Of a DNA stretch of 5,895 nt, positions 1 through 4,481 are shown piece after piece. Position 1 is the first letter of the stretch. Every line of letters begins with the position of its first letter. This DNA comes from an uncultured bacterium (GTDB lineage: Bacteria; Patescibacteriota; Minisyncoccia; Phycocordibacterales; UBA918). The DNA is taken from the NCBI GenBank assembly GCA_913046815.1, contig CAJWTE010000033.1:1-5895 (forward strand), given 5' to 3'. The notes under the pieces were generated by a model. That model made no database searches. It was not told the DNA's origin and worked only from the letters and a program-made list of their open reading frames with translations. The translations under genes were made by a program, and so were the position numbers.

Positions 1-12
1 CCCCTGGCCACA
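1..12 (+). tRNA. Possible 3' end of a truncated tRNA gene
   Basis: The first 12 bases (CCCC, then TGGCCAC, then A) look like the last part of a T-stem, the 3' acceptor strand and a discriminator A. They closely resemble the same region of the tRNA-Gly at the other end of the window (CCCC, TGGCCGC, A). No CCA follows (CAA), as in that tRNA-Gly. The rest of the molecule would lie outside the window, so pairing cannot be tested. The terminator at 57-92 would suit the end of such a transcript. Confidence 0.3.
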
Positions 13-56
13 CAACCAGTTCCTTAAGACTCATATGAGTTCAACAAAAGCAAAAG

Positions 57-92
57 CCGTTCTGGCACAAAGCGCCAGACGGTTGTTTTTAT
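57..92. terminator. Bidirectional intrinsic terminator
   Basis: TCTGGC (61-66) pairs with GCCAGA (74-79) and CCG (57-59) pairs with CGG (80-82), with one bulged T and a 7-base loop. On the plus strand a T-rich tail follows (83-96). On the minus strand the hairpin is followed by CTTTTGCTTTTG. It lies just beyond the stop of the minus-strand sigma/DUF5667 unit and would end that transcript, and also any plus-strand transcript entering from the left. Confidence 0.75.
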
Positions 93-104
93 TTTTAATA
101 ATCT

Positions 105-1529
105 CTATTCTTCTAAAACCCTTTCTGACTCAGAAGTATTGGTTTCGCTTTCTTTAGTTACGGTCTCTTCAACCTCCGGTGCTAGTGCAACGACGTTCTC
201 GTGCAAAGCTTTTATAGCTTTAATATTACTCCTCAACAACTTGAAGTCTCTAGATTCAAGGCCACTGATTAGGCCTTCATTTAATTTTGTTAGCTCCAAA
301 TAGCCAGCGGTAAATGCGTCTGTTTCTGTGAACTCGTCAATGGTGACTTCGTATAGATTTAGGAAGTCAGTGACTTTAGTATTATATTCCCCTACTACCA
401 CTAACACTTCCTCATCCGTAAGTTCTTTTGGAACAAGGTCTTCAATGGCTACATTTTCCTTTACGTCGATATCCGTCATGAAACTTATCAGCTTCTTAAT
501 ATCGCTAAGGACTTCCTTGAGTAATAAAATAGCCTCTTCTTCGTTACTCAGTTCACTCACCTCCTCTGCTACAACAGTGTCGTTTATATCTCCTGATCCA
601 GACAAATCCTCTGACACAACAGCCTCAGTAGTGGTTGCTACAACCTTTGTAGTAGCTGGAGTCACTGGAGTATTCTTGATCGCTATGGCAGAGACAATTT
701 TATTCTCGACGTCCCCTAGACGTATTTGCACATCTTCCCTTTCTTCTTCACTGGTCACAGAAGAAATAGAGTGGAACAATTCATATGCATAAGTAGTCTC
801 TTGTTCTACCCTACCAAGCAATTTATCAAAACCCGGCTTTGCATCCTTACCTTCAGTCTTATCCTTTGCTTCCTTCACTGCGTCAGCAATTAAATTAACT
901 GAGGATGTGTTGCCAGCTTCGGCGTCTCTGGCAATTTCAGATTCTAACACTTCAGATTGAACATCCAATGCGGCTGCAAAGGATATTTCAGCAATAGCTG
1001 CTTCATCGCTATCACTAGCTCGTAACTCGTCTATCCCCTTCTCTACTGCCTCTGAATGTTCTTTCACAGCTACTGCTACACCAACTTGAACTTCATTGGT
1101 TAGTTTACCAGCATCTGCCAACAGCCGCGCTTCAGCCAAGCGTCTTTCAAGACGCTTGGTCTCCCATTCTACTTTTTCATATGTTGATAAAGTCAAGGTA
1201 CTCCTCACTTCTTCATTAAAACGTACTTTCACAGGATAGAGTATATCTCCAGGCACTGTTCTCTCTGCCGCCAAAGGTACAACAACCGCCAAAATAAGTG
1301 ACAGGCTCATGACAGCTCCCTTCCATTCACGTAATTCCCAGCTGGACATATATCCAAACCAGCTATTCCAGTTGTTAGCTGTTGCTTTTTGATCTTTAGA
1401 TTTCATTTCATTAGGCAAAGGATGGTATTCCATATACGAAACCAACCGTGTTTTTAAATCACGAGTCTCAGCCTTACGTAAAGTAACGTTATCGGCTTGT
1501 TTCTTAAATTGTTCGCTAAATCTTTTCAT
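105..1529 (-). CDS. DUF5667-type single-pass membrane protein, probable anti-sigma factor
   Basis: 474 residues. The N-terminal part (about 1-70) is charged and soluble and would be cytoplasmic. One hydrophobic segment follows at about 71-88. Immediately after it comes VPGDILYPVK (92-101), the hallmark start of DUF5667 domains, then a long alpha-helical, Glu/Lys-rich extracytoplasmic region (about 102-280). A Thr/Val/Ser-rich low-complexity linker (about 286-325) and a second helical, acidic region to the C-terminus complete it. The ATG overlaps the stop of the upstream sigma-factor gene by one base (TAATG), which implies translational coupling. This layout, with cytoplasmic head, single helix and external sensor next to an ECF sigma gene, is that of membrane-bound anti-sigma factors. 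No ZAS-type zinc motif (HxxxCxxC) is present in the head, so sigma binding is inferred from context. A terminator follows its stop. Confidence 0.82.
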   Translation of the reverse strand: MKRFSEQFKKQADNVTLRKAETRDLKTRLVSYMEYHPLPNEMKSKDQKATANNWNSWFGYMSSWELREWKGAVMSLSLILAVVVPLAAERTVPGDILYPVKVRFNEEVRSTLTLSTYEKVEWETKRLERRLAEARLLADAGKLTNEVQVGVAVAVKEHSEAVEKGIDELRASDSDEAAIAEISFAAALDVQSEVLESEIARDAEAGNTSSVNLIADAVKEAKDKTEGKDAKPGFDKLLGRVEQETTYAYELFHSISSVTSEEEREDVQIRLGDVENKIVSAIAIKNTPVTPATTKVVATTTEAVVSEDLSGSGDINDTVVAEEVSELSNEEEAILLLKEVLSDIKKLISFMTDIDVKENVAIEDLVPKELTDEEVLVVVGEYNTKVTDFLNLYEVTIDEFTETDAFTAGYLELTKLNEGLISGLESRDFKLLRSNIKAIKALHENVVALAPEVEETVTKESETNTSESERVLEE

Positions 1530-2083
1530 TATTTTGTTTCCGCTGTCATTAATTTGCGCAGTTTGGACAAAGCTCGATGTAACCGGACAGAAACTACATT
1601 CTCCGTCTCTTCTATCAACTCGGCTATCTCCTTCGGCCCCAACCCGTCGACAAAACGTAAGATGACAACCTCTCGATACTCATCCGGAGGAACATCTAGA
1701 AACTCGAAGGCCTTTCTACCGTCAATGGTGGCTGCCAGCGCTTCGACAGTATTCTCGTGCAATTCGTCGAATTTACCCTCGTCGACTCCCTCTTGCTCCA
1801 GAATGAAGTCCAGTGATGATTCACGTTTCTTACGATATTCGTCAATAATTAGATTATTTAAAACCTTATATAAAAATGGACGAAATAGCTCTATCTCATG
1901 ACCAGAGCGCACATACGACCAAACTTTGGTATAGGTGTCGTGCACTGCATCGATAGCCTTATCTCTGTCACTCAATCTTAAGGCTGCGTGACGAAACAAA
2001 GCTTCGTGGTAATCGTCAAAAGCTTGTAGGAAACGATCCTCCTGGTTCGTTGTTATCTTGTCTGTCTTTCCTTGACCGGACAT
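1529..2083 (-). CDS. ECF-type RNA polymerase sigma factor (sigma-70 family)
   Basis: 184 residues, the usual ECF length, with only sigma-2 and sigma-4 regions. Sigma-2 spans about 20-87 and includes DAVHDTYTKVW (45-55), for core RNA polymerase binding, and FLYKVLNNLIIDEYRKKRE (70-88), for -10 recognition. After an acidic linker, sigma-4 spans about 122-178 and ends in a helix-turn-helix (GLGPKEIAELIEETENVVSV, 148-167, then RLHRALSKLRKL), which reads the -35 element. The gene lies directly upstream of, and is coupled to, the DUF5667 membrane protein, its likely regulator. Start choice is firm: the frame is closed by an upstream TAA and no other ATG, GTG or TTG occurs between it and this ATG. 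There is no Shine-Dalgarno sequence; a -10-like TATAAT lies only 9 bases upstream, so the mRNA may be leaderless. Confidence 0.93.
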   Translation of the reverse strand: MSGQGKTDKITTNQEDRFLQAFDDYHEALFRHAALRLSDRDKAIDAVHDTYTKVWSYVRSGHEIELFRPFLYKVLNNLIIDEYRKKRESSLDFILEQEGVDEGKFDELHENTVEALAATIDGRKAFEFLDVPPDEYREVVILRFVDGLGPKEIAELIEETENVVSVRLHRALSKLRKLMTAETK

Positions 2084-2092
2084 ACAAGAACC

Positions 2093-2098
2093 ATTATA
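2093..2098 (-). promoter_or_regulatory. Candidate -10 element of the sigma-factor operon
   Basis: TATAAT on the minus strand, 9 bases before the ATG of the sigma gene, which would put the transcript start at or next to the start codon. No TTGACA-like -35 is found at 16-18 bases. An ECF-style GGAA is present just upstream, but its spacing to CGTC is about 13 bases rather than the usual 16-17. So this is tentative. Confidence 0.35.
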
Positions 2099-2111
2099 TA
2101 TTGAGACGGCT

Positions 2112-2125
2112 GGAAATAGCTTTCC
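2112..2125. repeat. Short inverted repeat upstream of the sigma gene
   Basis: GGAAA-TAGC-TTTCC, with 5-bp arms, located 14 bases upstream of the TATAAT -10 candidate. Its position in the -35 region suits an operator or a sigma -35 region for autoregulation. The arms are short, so chance is possible. Confidence 0.3.
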
Positions 2126-2208
2126 TTACCAACCATTTCGACACATAATATGAATTTTGACTAGATTAGGGTTAATACAGTACACAGACACGACTTAAGT
2201 TGATTACC

Positions 2209-3132
2209 TTATAACCATTCGTATCGCTTAAACAGCAGAACAACGAATAACAATAGCGCTGCAATGAATACAAGTACAAGACCAAAAGCCATAGGATTGG
2301 TTGAAAACGGCAAAGTCACATTCATACCATACAAAGAGGCGACGATAGTGGGGATTGTGAGAATGATAGTAAGAACAGTTAGAGTTTTGATAGTACCGTT
2401 TAGACGATTGGTGAGGATTGCTTCTGTAGCGTTGCGTACATTCTGAATGGTTTTCATCACAGCACGAGCAGACTCTACCAACTGATCATTGTCAATCATC
2501 AAGTCTTCCACCAATTCCACATCTTCATCGTACAATTGCATATGATTGCCCTTAATCACTTGCTGTAGCCACACATTAGTTGGTATTATCGCAGCAATCA
2601 TATCGTGGAGCTCGTGTTCATAGTTTACAAATTTCTCTATCTCCAAAGAACCGATACTCCTAAGCTTGGTTCTGTCTTTATATACAGACCGTCTCAAGCT
2701 AACCAGTTTTCTTTCAAAAGCAGTGGTTATAGCGGTCATTATTTGAATAAATAGTTTTGCTTTTTGAGTCGTATGAACAACTACTTTGCCAGAGAGTAAA
2801 TCTTCAAATTGTGGTACGTCTTTGAGAGAGATGGTCAAAACATACGACTCGCCCATCACTATCAGTAAAGGTGCCGTGTCGGTGTCTTCTTGTTCCTGTA
2901 CAAAAGGATACCGAGTAAAAAAGTAAGTTGCTCCTCCGGAGCGCTCCATCCTAGGCACCTCAAAGAAGTCTTTAGCGTCTTCCAAAATCGCTTCATCTAA
3001 ATGAAGCTCCCCCACCAACTCCTCAATCTCCTCATCAGTTGGATCTACAACATGTGTCCAAACCCCACTACGGCTTTTATCAAGAACTTTTAATTCAGAA
3101 TCCTTGAGTGTACGAAAGTAATGTGTGATCAT
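2209..3132 (-). CDS. corA: CorA-family divalent cation (Mg2+/Co2+/Ni2+) transporter
   Basis: About 307 residues from this start; family members are typically 310-350. A soluble alpha/beta N-terminal domain and long helices (through about residue 240) make the cytoplasmic funnel. Two membrane helices follow near the C-terminus, and the signature YGMNVTLPF lies at the end of the first, with GMN forming the selectivity filter. The protein ends in the basic tail KRYEWL, typical of CorA. It acts as a homopentameric channel in the inner membrane. Two starts are possible: ATG at 3159 (adds MCRHVILLD) or ATG at 3132 (MITHYFRTL). I prefer 3132 because family proteins commonly begin with a short M-I-x-x-Y-like lead. 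In addition, the first ATG lies within an inverted repeat that also overlaps a -10-like box. The gene precedes the sigma operon on the same strand with a 125-bp gap and no clear terminator between. Confidence 0.9.
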   Translation of the reverse strand: MITHYFRTLKDSELKVLDKSRSGVWTHVVDPTDEEIEELVGELHLDEAILEDAKDFFEVPRMERSGGATYFFTRYPFVQEQEDTDTAPLLIVMGESYVLTISLKDVPQFEDLLSGKVVVHTTQKAKLFIQIMTAITTAFERKLVSLRRSVYKDRTKLRSIGSLEIEKFVNYEHELHDMIAAIIPTNVWLQQVIKGNHMQLYDEDVELVEDLMIDNDQLVESARAVMKTIQNVRNATEAILTNRLNGTIKTLTVLTIILTIPTIVASLYGMNVTLPFSTNPMAFGLVLVFIAALLLFVVLLFKRYEWL

Positions 3133-3139
3133 ATCCAGC

Positions 3140-3145
3140 AATATA
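3140..3145 (-). promoter_or_regulatory. Candidate -10 element of corA
   Basis: TATATT on the minus strand, 7 bases (GCTGGAT) before the ATG at 3132. This again would give a nearly leaderless mRNA and would make the upstream ATG at 3159 untranscribed. No good -35 is visible. The box overlaps the left arm of the inverted repeat at 3141-3166. Confidence 0.3.
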
Positions 3146-3166
3146 ACATGACGACACATGTTATAT
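3141..3166. repeat. Perfect 10-bp inverted repeat in the corA / deoxyribosyltransferase divergent region
   Basis: ATATAACATG (3141-3150), spacer ACGACA, then CATGTTATAT (3157-3166). The arms are perfectly complementary. It sits between two divergently transcribed genes and overlaps the likely corA -10, which is the geometry of a repressor operator. As RNA it could also form a 5' hairpin. Confidence 0.6.
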
Positions 3167-3193
3167 GTATTAATTTTGTTCTAACTTAATCTT

Positions 3194-3583
3194 ATGAAAT
3201 TTTATATTGCTACCCGTTACAGCAACGAGGCTCTGCGTCAAAAAGCAATCGAACTAAAAGAAAAGCTGGAAAAACAAGGACATTCTAAAACTCTAGACTG
3301 GATGTCTGCACCTAACCTTAGGCCTTATGCAGAAAACTCGACGGATTGCACGGAGGTGTCAAAAAAGCTACTGGAAGCTGTTAATGAAGCTGATGTATTT
3401 GTACTTATTCCTGACAAAAATGGCACTGGGATGTACGTAGAATATGGTGCCGCCTTACAACGCCTTATATCATCCGGCAGTCCACAGATTTATATTGTGG
3501 GCGAACAAAAAGACTGCTCTATTTTTAATTTCCACCCAGCTGTGCGTTGGATAGATGATATAAATAACATAGACGGACTATAA
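3194..3583 (+). CDS. Nucleoside 2-deoxyribosyltransferase-like protein
   Basis: 129 residues, close to the family's compact Rossmann-like domain. The first strand is MKFYIATRY (1-9), with the FYIA pattern found at the nucleoside-binding N-terminus. A helix with many Lys/Glu residues follows. Then comes the second key block EADVFVLIPDKNGTGMYVEYGAAL (65-88), in which GTG-x-x-x-E-x-G-x-A places the probable catalytic nucleophile at Glu83. Family members transfer or hydrolyse the N-glycosidic bond of deoxynucleosides or deoxynucleotides, serving nucleobase salvage or nucleotide sanitation. Related folds (DUF4406, TIR-like) cannot be excluded, so the exact substrate is unknown. It is divergent from corA, and tRNA-Pro follows on the same strand. 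No Shine-Dalgarno sequence precedes the ATG. Confidence 0.78.
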   Translation: MKFYIATRYSNEALRQKAIELKEKLEKQGHSKTLDWMSAPNLRPYAENSTDCTEVSKKLLEAVNEADVFVLIPDKNGTGMYVEYGAALQRLISSGSPQIYIVGEQKDCSIFNFHPAVRWIDDINNIDGL

Positions 3584-3584
3584 T

Positions 3585-3613
3585 TTGCAAATTAGTGTTG
3601 GATAGCATAAGAT
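3585..3613 (+). promoter_or_regulatory. Candidate promoter of tRNA-Pro
   Basis: TTGCAA (3585-3590), a 17-bp spacer, and TAAGAT (3608-3613); each hexamer matches the sigma-70 consensus at 4 of 6 positions. Transcription would start near 3620, about 10 bases before the mature tRNA 5' end. It begins 2 bases after the stop of the upstream gene. Confidence 0.4.
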
Positions 3614-3629
3614 TGCACCAATAAATCAT

Positions 3630-3703
3630 CGGGGTGTAGCATAATGGTAGTGTACGCGGTTTGGGACCGTGCGGCCCGGGTTCGATTCCCGGCTCCCCGA
3701 CCA
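3630..3703 (+). tRNA. tRNA-Pro (anticodon UGG)
   Basis: A complete cloverleaf. Acceptor CGGGGTG pairs with CTCCCCG, with the C1-G72 pair and A73 that mark bacterial tRNA-Pro. The D-stem is GCAT/GTGT (two wobbles). The anticodon stem is CGCGG/CCGTG, with loop TTTGGGA giving anticodon TGG at 3662-3664 and the G37 expected for proline tRNAs. The T-stem is CCGGG/CCCGG with loop TTCGATT. CCA is encoded (3701-3703). One oddity: position 6-67 is a U-U mismatch in the acceptor stem. A UGG anticodon can read all four proline codons if suitably modified. Confidence 0.96.
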
Positions 3704-3725
3704 AAAGTATAGGATACCTTTGGTC
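3699..3725 (+). other. Hairpin spanning the tRNA-Pro 3' end and trailer
   Basis: GACCAAA (3699-3705), which includes G72, A73 and the CCA, pairs perfectly with TTTGGTC (3719-3725). After one mismatch, GTAT (3707-3710) pairs with ATAC (3714-3717) around an AGG loop. In the precursor this would compete with the acceptor stem or define the trailer for 3' processing. A second small hairpin (TGGTCCA 3721-3727, TGGACCA 3731-3737) overlaps it. No T-run follows directly, so neither is a standard terminator. Confidence 0.45.
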
Positions 3726-3778
3726 CATGTTGGACCACTTAGTAGCAAACAAGCAAAATCTGCTCACGGAGTAATTTT

Positions 3779-3805
3779 TTGATAGATAATGTGTTTGTAT
3801 ATATT
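3779..3805 (+). promoter_or_regulatory. Possible promoter for the structured element at 3827-3968
   Basis: TTGATA (3779-3784) and TATATT (3800-3805) with a 15-bp spacer, which is short. The region is very A+T-rich, so such matches are easy to find. A start near 3812 would put the transcript 5' end about 15 bases before the long inverted repeat. Confidence 0.25.
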
Positions 3806-3826
3806 TAATTACGTGTGATCAACCAA

Positions 3827-3968
3827 AAACAGCCAAGAAACAGAACATGTGGCTCAGTCTGGAGAGAGCGAGCGTGGTTTTTGCCAAATGGCAAAACCAC
3901 ACTCTTTCTCTGAACATCAGTATGTCGCAGAGAAACCAAACCTAACACATTCTGTTTCTTGGCTGTTT
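3827..3968 (+). ncRNA. Candidate structured RNA or small palindromic element with 19-bp terminal inverted repeats
   Basis: AAACAGCCAAGAAACAGAA (3827-3845) is the exact reverse complement of 3950-3968. Inside is an apical hairpin, 3874-3885 with 3890-3900 (GTGG...CCAC, one bulged T, AAAT loop), which can be extended by 3863-3872 with 3902-3911. A competing hairpin pairs TTTCTCTG (3905-3912) with CAGAGAAA (3928-3935), enclosing ACAT/ATGT. A plus-strand transcript would be followed by a T-rich tail (3966-3984). The long closing stem, wide internal bubble and apical stem resemble 6S RNA in outline, but I recognise no conserved 6S, SRP, tmRNA or RNase P sequence. The strand is uncertain because the palindrome folds on both. 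No target-site duplication is visible, which weakens a MITE reading. Confidence 0.5.
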
Positions 3969-4217
3969 AATTAATTTCTTTTTTCCTCTATAGACCACCA
4001 AAGCAAAGTTTGGAGACCTAAAAAAGGAGCGTTCGTCCGACTGTTGTTGGTCAGCCGAACGCTCATTCGTCTCTTGACAGCAATCGGGGCATACGGGACG
4101 CCCTTCTTGATCCTCTGCCAAAAGCAAAGCCCCGCACTTAGGGCATTTGTGTACTTCCGGATCATTGAAAATCCGACCAATGAGGGTGCACGCCTCCCAA
4201 AAATCACGCAGCAGCAT
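3942..4217 (-). CDS. Small zinc-ribbon protein, 3' end doubtful
   Basis: 91 residues as an open frame. CPKC (25-28) and CPDC (43-46) form a CxxC...CxxC zinc ribbon with a 14-residue spacing, in a context (CPKCGALLL...GRPVCPDC) typical of rubredoxin-like or zinc-ribbon domains. The start is well supported by AAAGGAGG (4223-4230) five bases upstream of the ATG, the only strong Shine-Dalgarno for an annotated gene in the window. After about residue 48 the sequence becomes hydrophilic and low-complexity. It then passes through a complete intrinsic terminator (residues about 52-66), and its last residues are encoded by the right arm of the inverted repeat at 3950-3968. The original protein probably ended near residue 50 and lost its stop, or the terminator is used as an in-gene attenuator. 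Function unknown; the metal ribbon suggests nucleic-acid or protein binding. Confidence 0.65.
   Translation of the reverse strand: MLLRDFWEACTLIGRIFNDPEVHKCPKCGALLLAEDQEGRPVCPDCCQETNERSADQQQSDERSFFRSPNFALVVYRGKKKLIKQPRNRMC
4020..4064 (-). terminator. Strong intrinsic terminator lying inside the zinc-ribbon frame
   Basis: Read on the minus strand, GAGCGTTCG (4064-4056) pairs perfectly with CGAACGCTC (4035-4027), and the hairpin is followed at once by CC and six Ts (4025-4020). The 9-bp stem is longer than needed and there is an inner GAC/GTC pairing. The frame of the zinc-ribbon gene runs straight through without a stop, which is unusual. Confidence 0.75.
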
Positions 4218-4222
4218 TTTTT

Positions 4223-4230
4223 CCTCCTTT
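4223..4230 (-). promoter_or_regulatory. Strong ribosome binding site of the zinc-ribbon gene
   Basis: AAAGGAGG on the minus strand, five A residues before the ATG at 4217. It fixes the start and stands out because the other genes here lack a Shine-Dalgarno sequence. Confidence 0.85.
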
Positions 4231-4231
4231 G

Positions 4232-4297
4232 CTAGTGTGATAATTTAAGCCATAGAAAAAGTAATTTCCTTTTGGTTTGGAAAGAACATAAGTTCAC
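4232..4297 (-). CDS. Possible 21-residue leader peptide upstream of the zinc-ribbon gene
   Basis: GTG start with GGGGAGG (4308-4302) five bases upstream. It would encode MNLCSFQTKRKLLFLWLKLSH and stop at TAG (4234-4232), two bases before the Shine-Dalgarno of the zinc-ribbon gene. The short, Leu/Lys-rich, hydrophobic peptide and its position fit a translated leader or a coupling ORF. It could also be chance: an overlapping frame can use the same ribosome site (ATG GGG AGG...). Confidence 0.2.
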   Translation of the reverse strand: MNLCSFQTKRKLLFLWLKLSH

Positions 4298-4342
4298 TTG
4301 TCCTCCCCATTTGAAAACTCAAATCTTTACTTCTCTTCAGAC

Positions 4343-4365
4343 TGTTGGACATTGGATGTCCAACA
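4343..4365. repeat. Perfect 10-bp hairpin (TGTTGGACAT / ATGTCCAACA)
   Basis: TGTTGGACAT (4343-4352), loop TGG, then ATGTCCAACA (4356-4365), all pairs perfect. It is not followed by a T-run on either strand, so it is not a standard terminator. It lies in the 264-bp gap between the zinc-ribbon and membrane-protein genes, and may be in the leader of the zinc-ribbon transcript or be a protein-binding site. Confidence 0.5.
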
Positions 4366-4389
4366 ATTGTAATTGAGTGCTCAAATAGG

Positions 4390-4418
4390 TGGAGGATCTG
4401 CGACCAGCAAATCCTCCA
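4390..4418. repeat. 8-bp hairpin containing GGAGG / CCTCC
   Basis: TGGAGGAT (4390-4397) pairs with ATCCTCCA (4411-4418), and after a C/A mismatch TGC (4399-4401) pairs with GCA (4407-4409). No T-run follows. On the plus strand the GGAGG would be sequestered, but no start codon follows at a suitable distance, so a translation role is unsupported. Together with the hairpin at 4343-4365 it accounts for most of the structure in this gene-free gap. Confidence 0.45.
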
Positions 4419-4447
4419 AACCAAAGAAATCAACACTTCCCCATGCA

Positions 4448-4475
4448 TTGCTAAAAAACGTTACACGTGTAACAT
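4448..4475 (+). promoter_or_regulatory. Candidate promoter of the membrane-protein gene, overlapped by parS-like site 1
   Basis: TTGCTA (4448-4453), a 16-bp spacer, and TAACAT (4470-4475), only 6 bases before the ATG at 4482. A transcript would start at about the ATG and be leaderless. The parS-like palindrome at 4460-4473 occupies the spacer and the -10, so ParB bound there would be expected to block this promoter. Confidence 0.35.
4459..4474. promoter_or_regulatory. parS-like site 1
   Basis: 13/16 match to consensus; the core GTTACACGTGTAAC (4460-4473) is a perfect 14-bp palindrome in which both symmetric T/A positions are swapped. It lies 8 bases before the membrane-protein start codon. 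Confidence 0.6.
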
Positions 4476-4481
4476 AGTACA

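Noticed and set aside
328..792. 154-residue plus-strand open frame inside the DUF5667 gene
   Set aside because: Ser/Thr-rich translation of the antisense strand of a well-supported gene; no ribosome site and no recognisable domain.
1497..1901. 134-residue plus-strand open frame over the sigma gene
   Set aside because: Antisense shadow of a clear ECF sigma factor.
3525..3767. 80-residue minus-strand open frame across tRNA-Pro
   Set aside because: It covers the tRNA in antisense; the piece GEPGIEPGPHGPKPRT is the familiar false translation of a tRNA T-arm and anticodon region.
3827..3968. Reading the 19-bp inverted repeats as ends of an insertion sequence or MITE
   Set aside because: No target-site duplication adjoins the ends, no transposase is present, and only one copy is in the window; kept only as an alternative.
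4044..4235. 63-residue plus-strand frame over the zinc-ribbon gene
   Set aside because: Antisense of the gene with the strong Shine-Dalgarno sequence and the CxxC pairs.
4245..4448. 67-residue minus-strand open frame upstream of the zinc-ribbon gene
   Set aside because: No ribosome binding site at its start, no recognisable motif, and it crosses two hairpins; judged chance.
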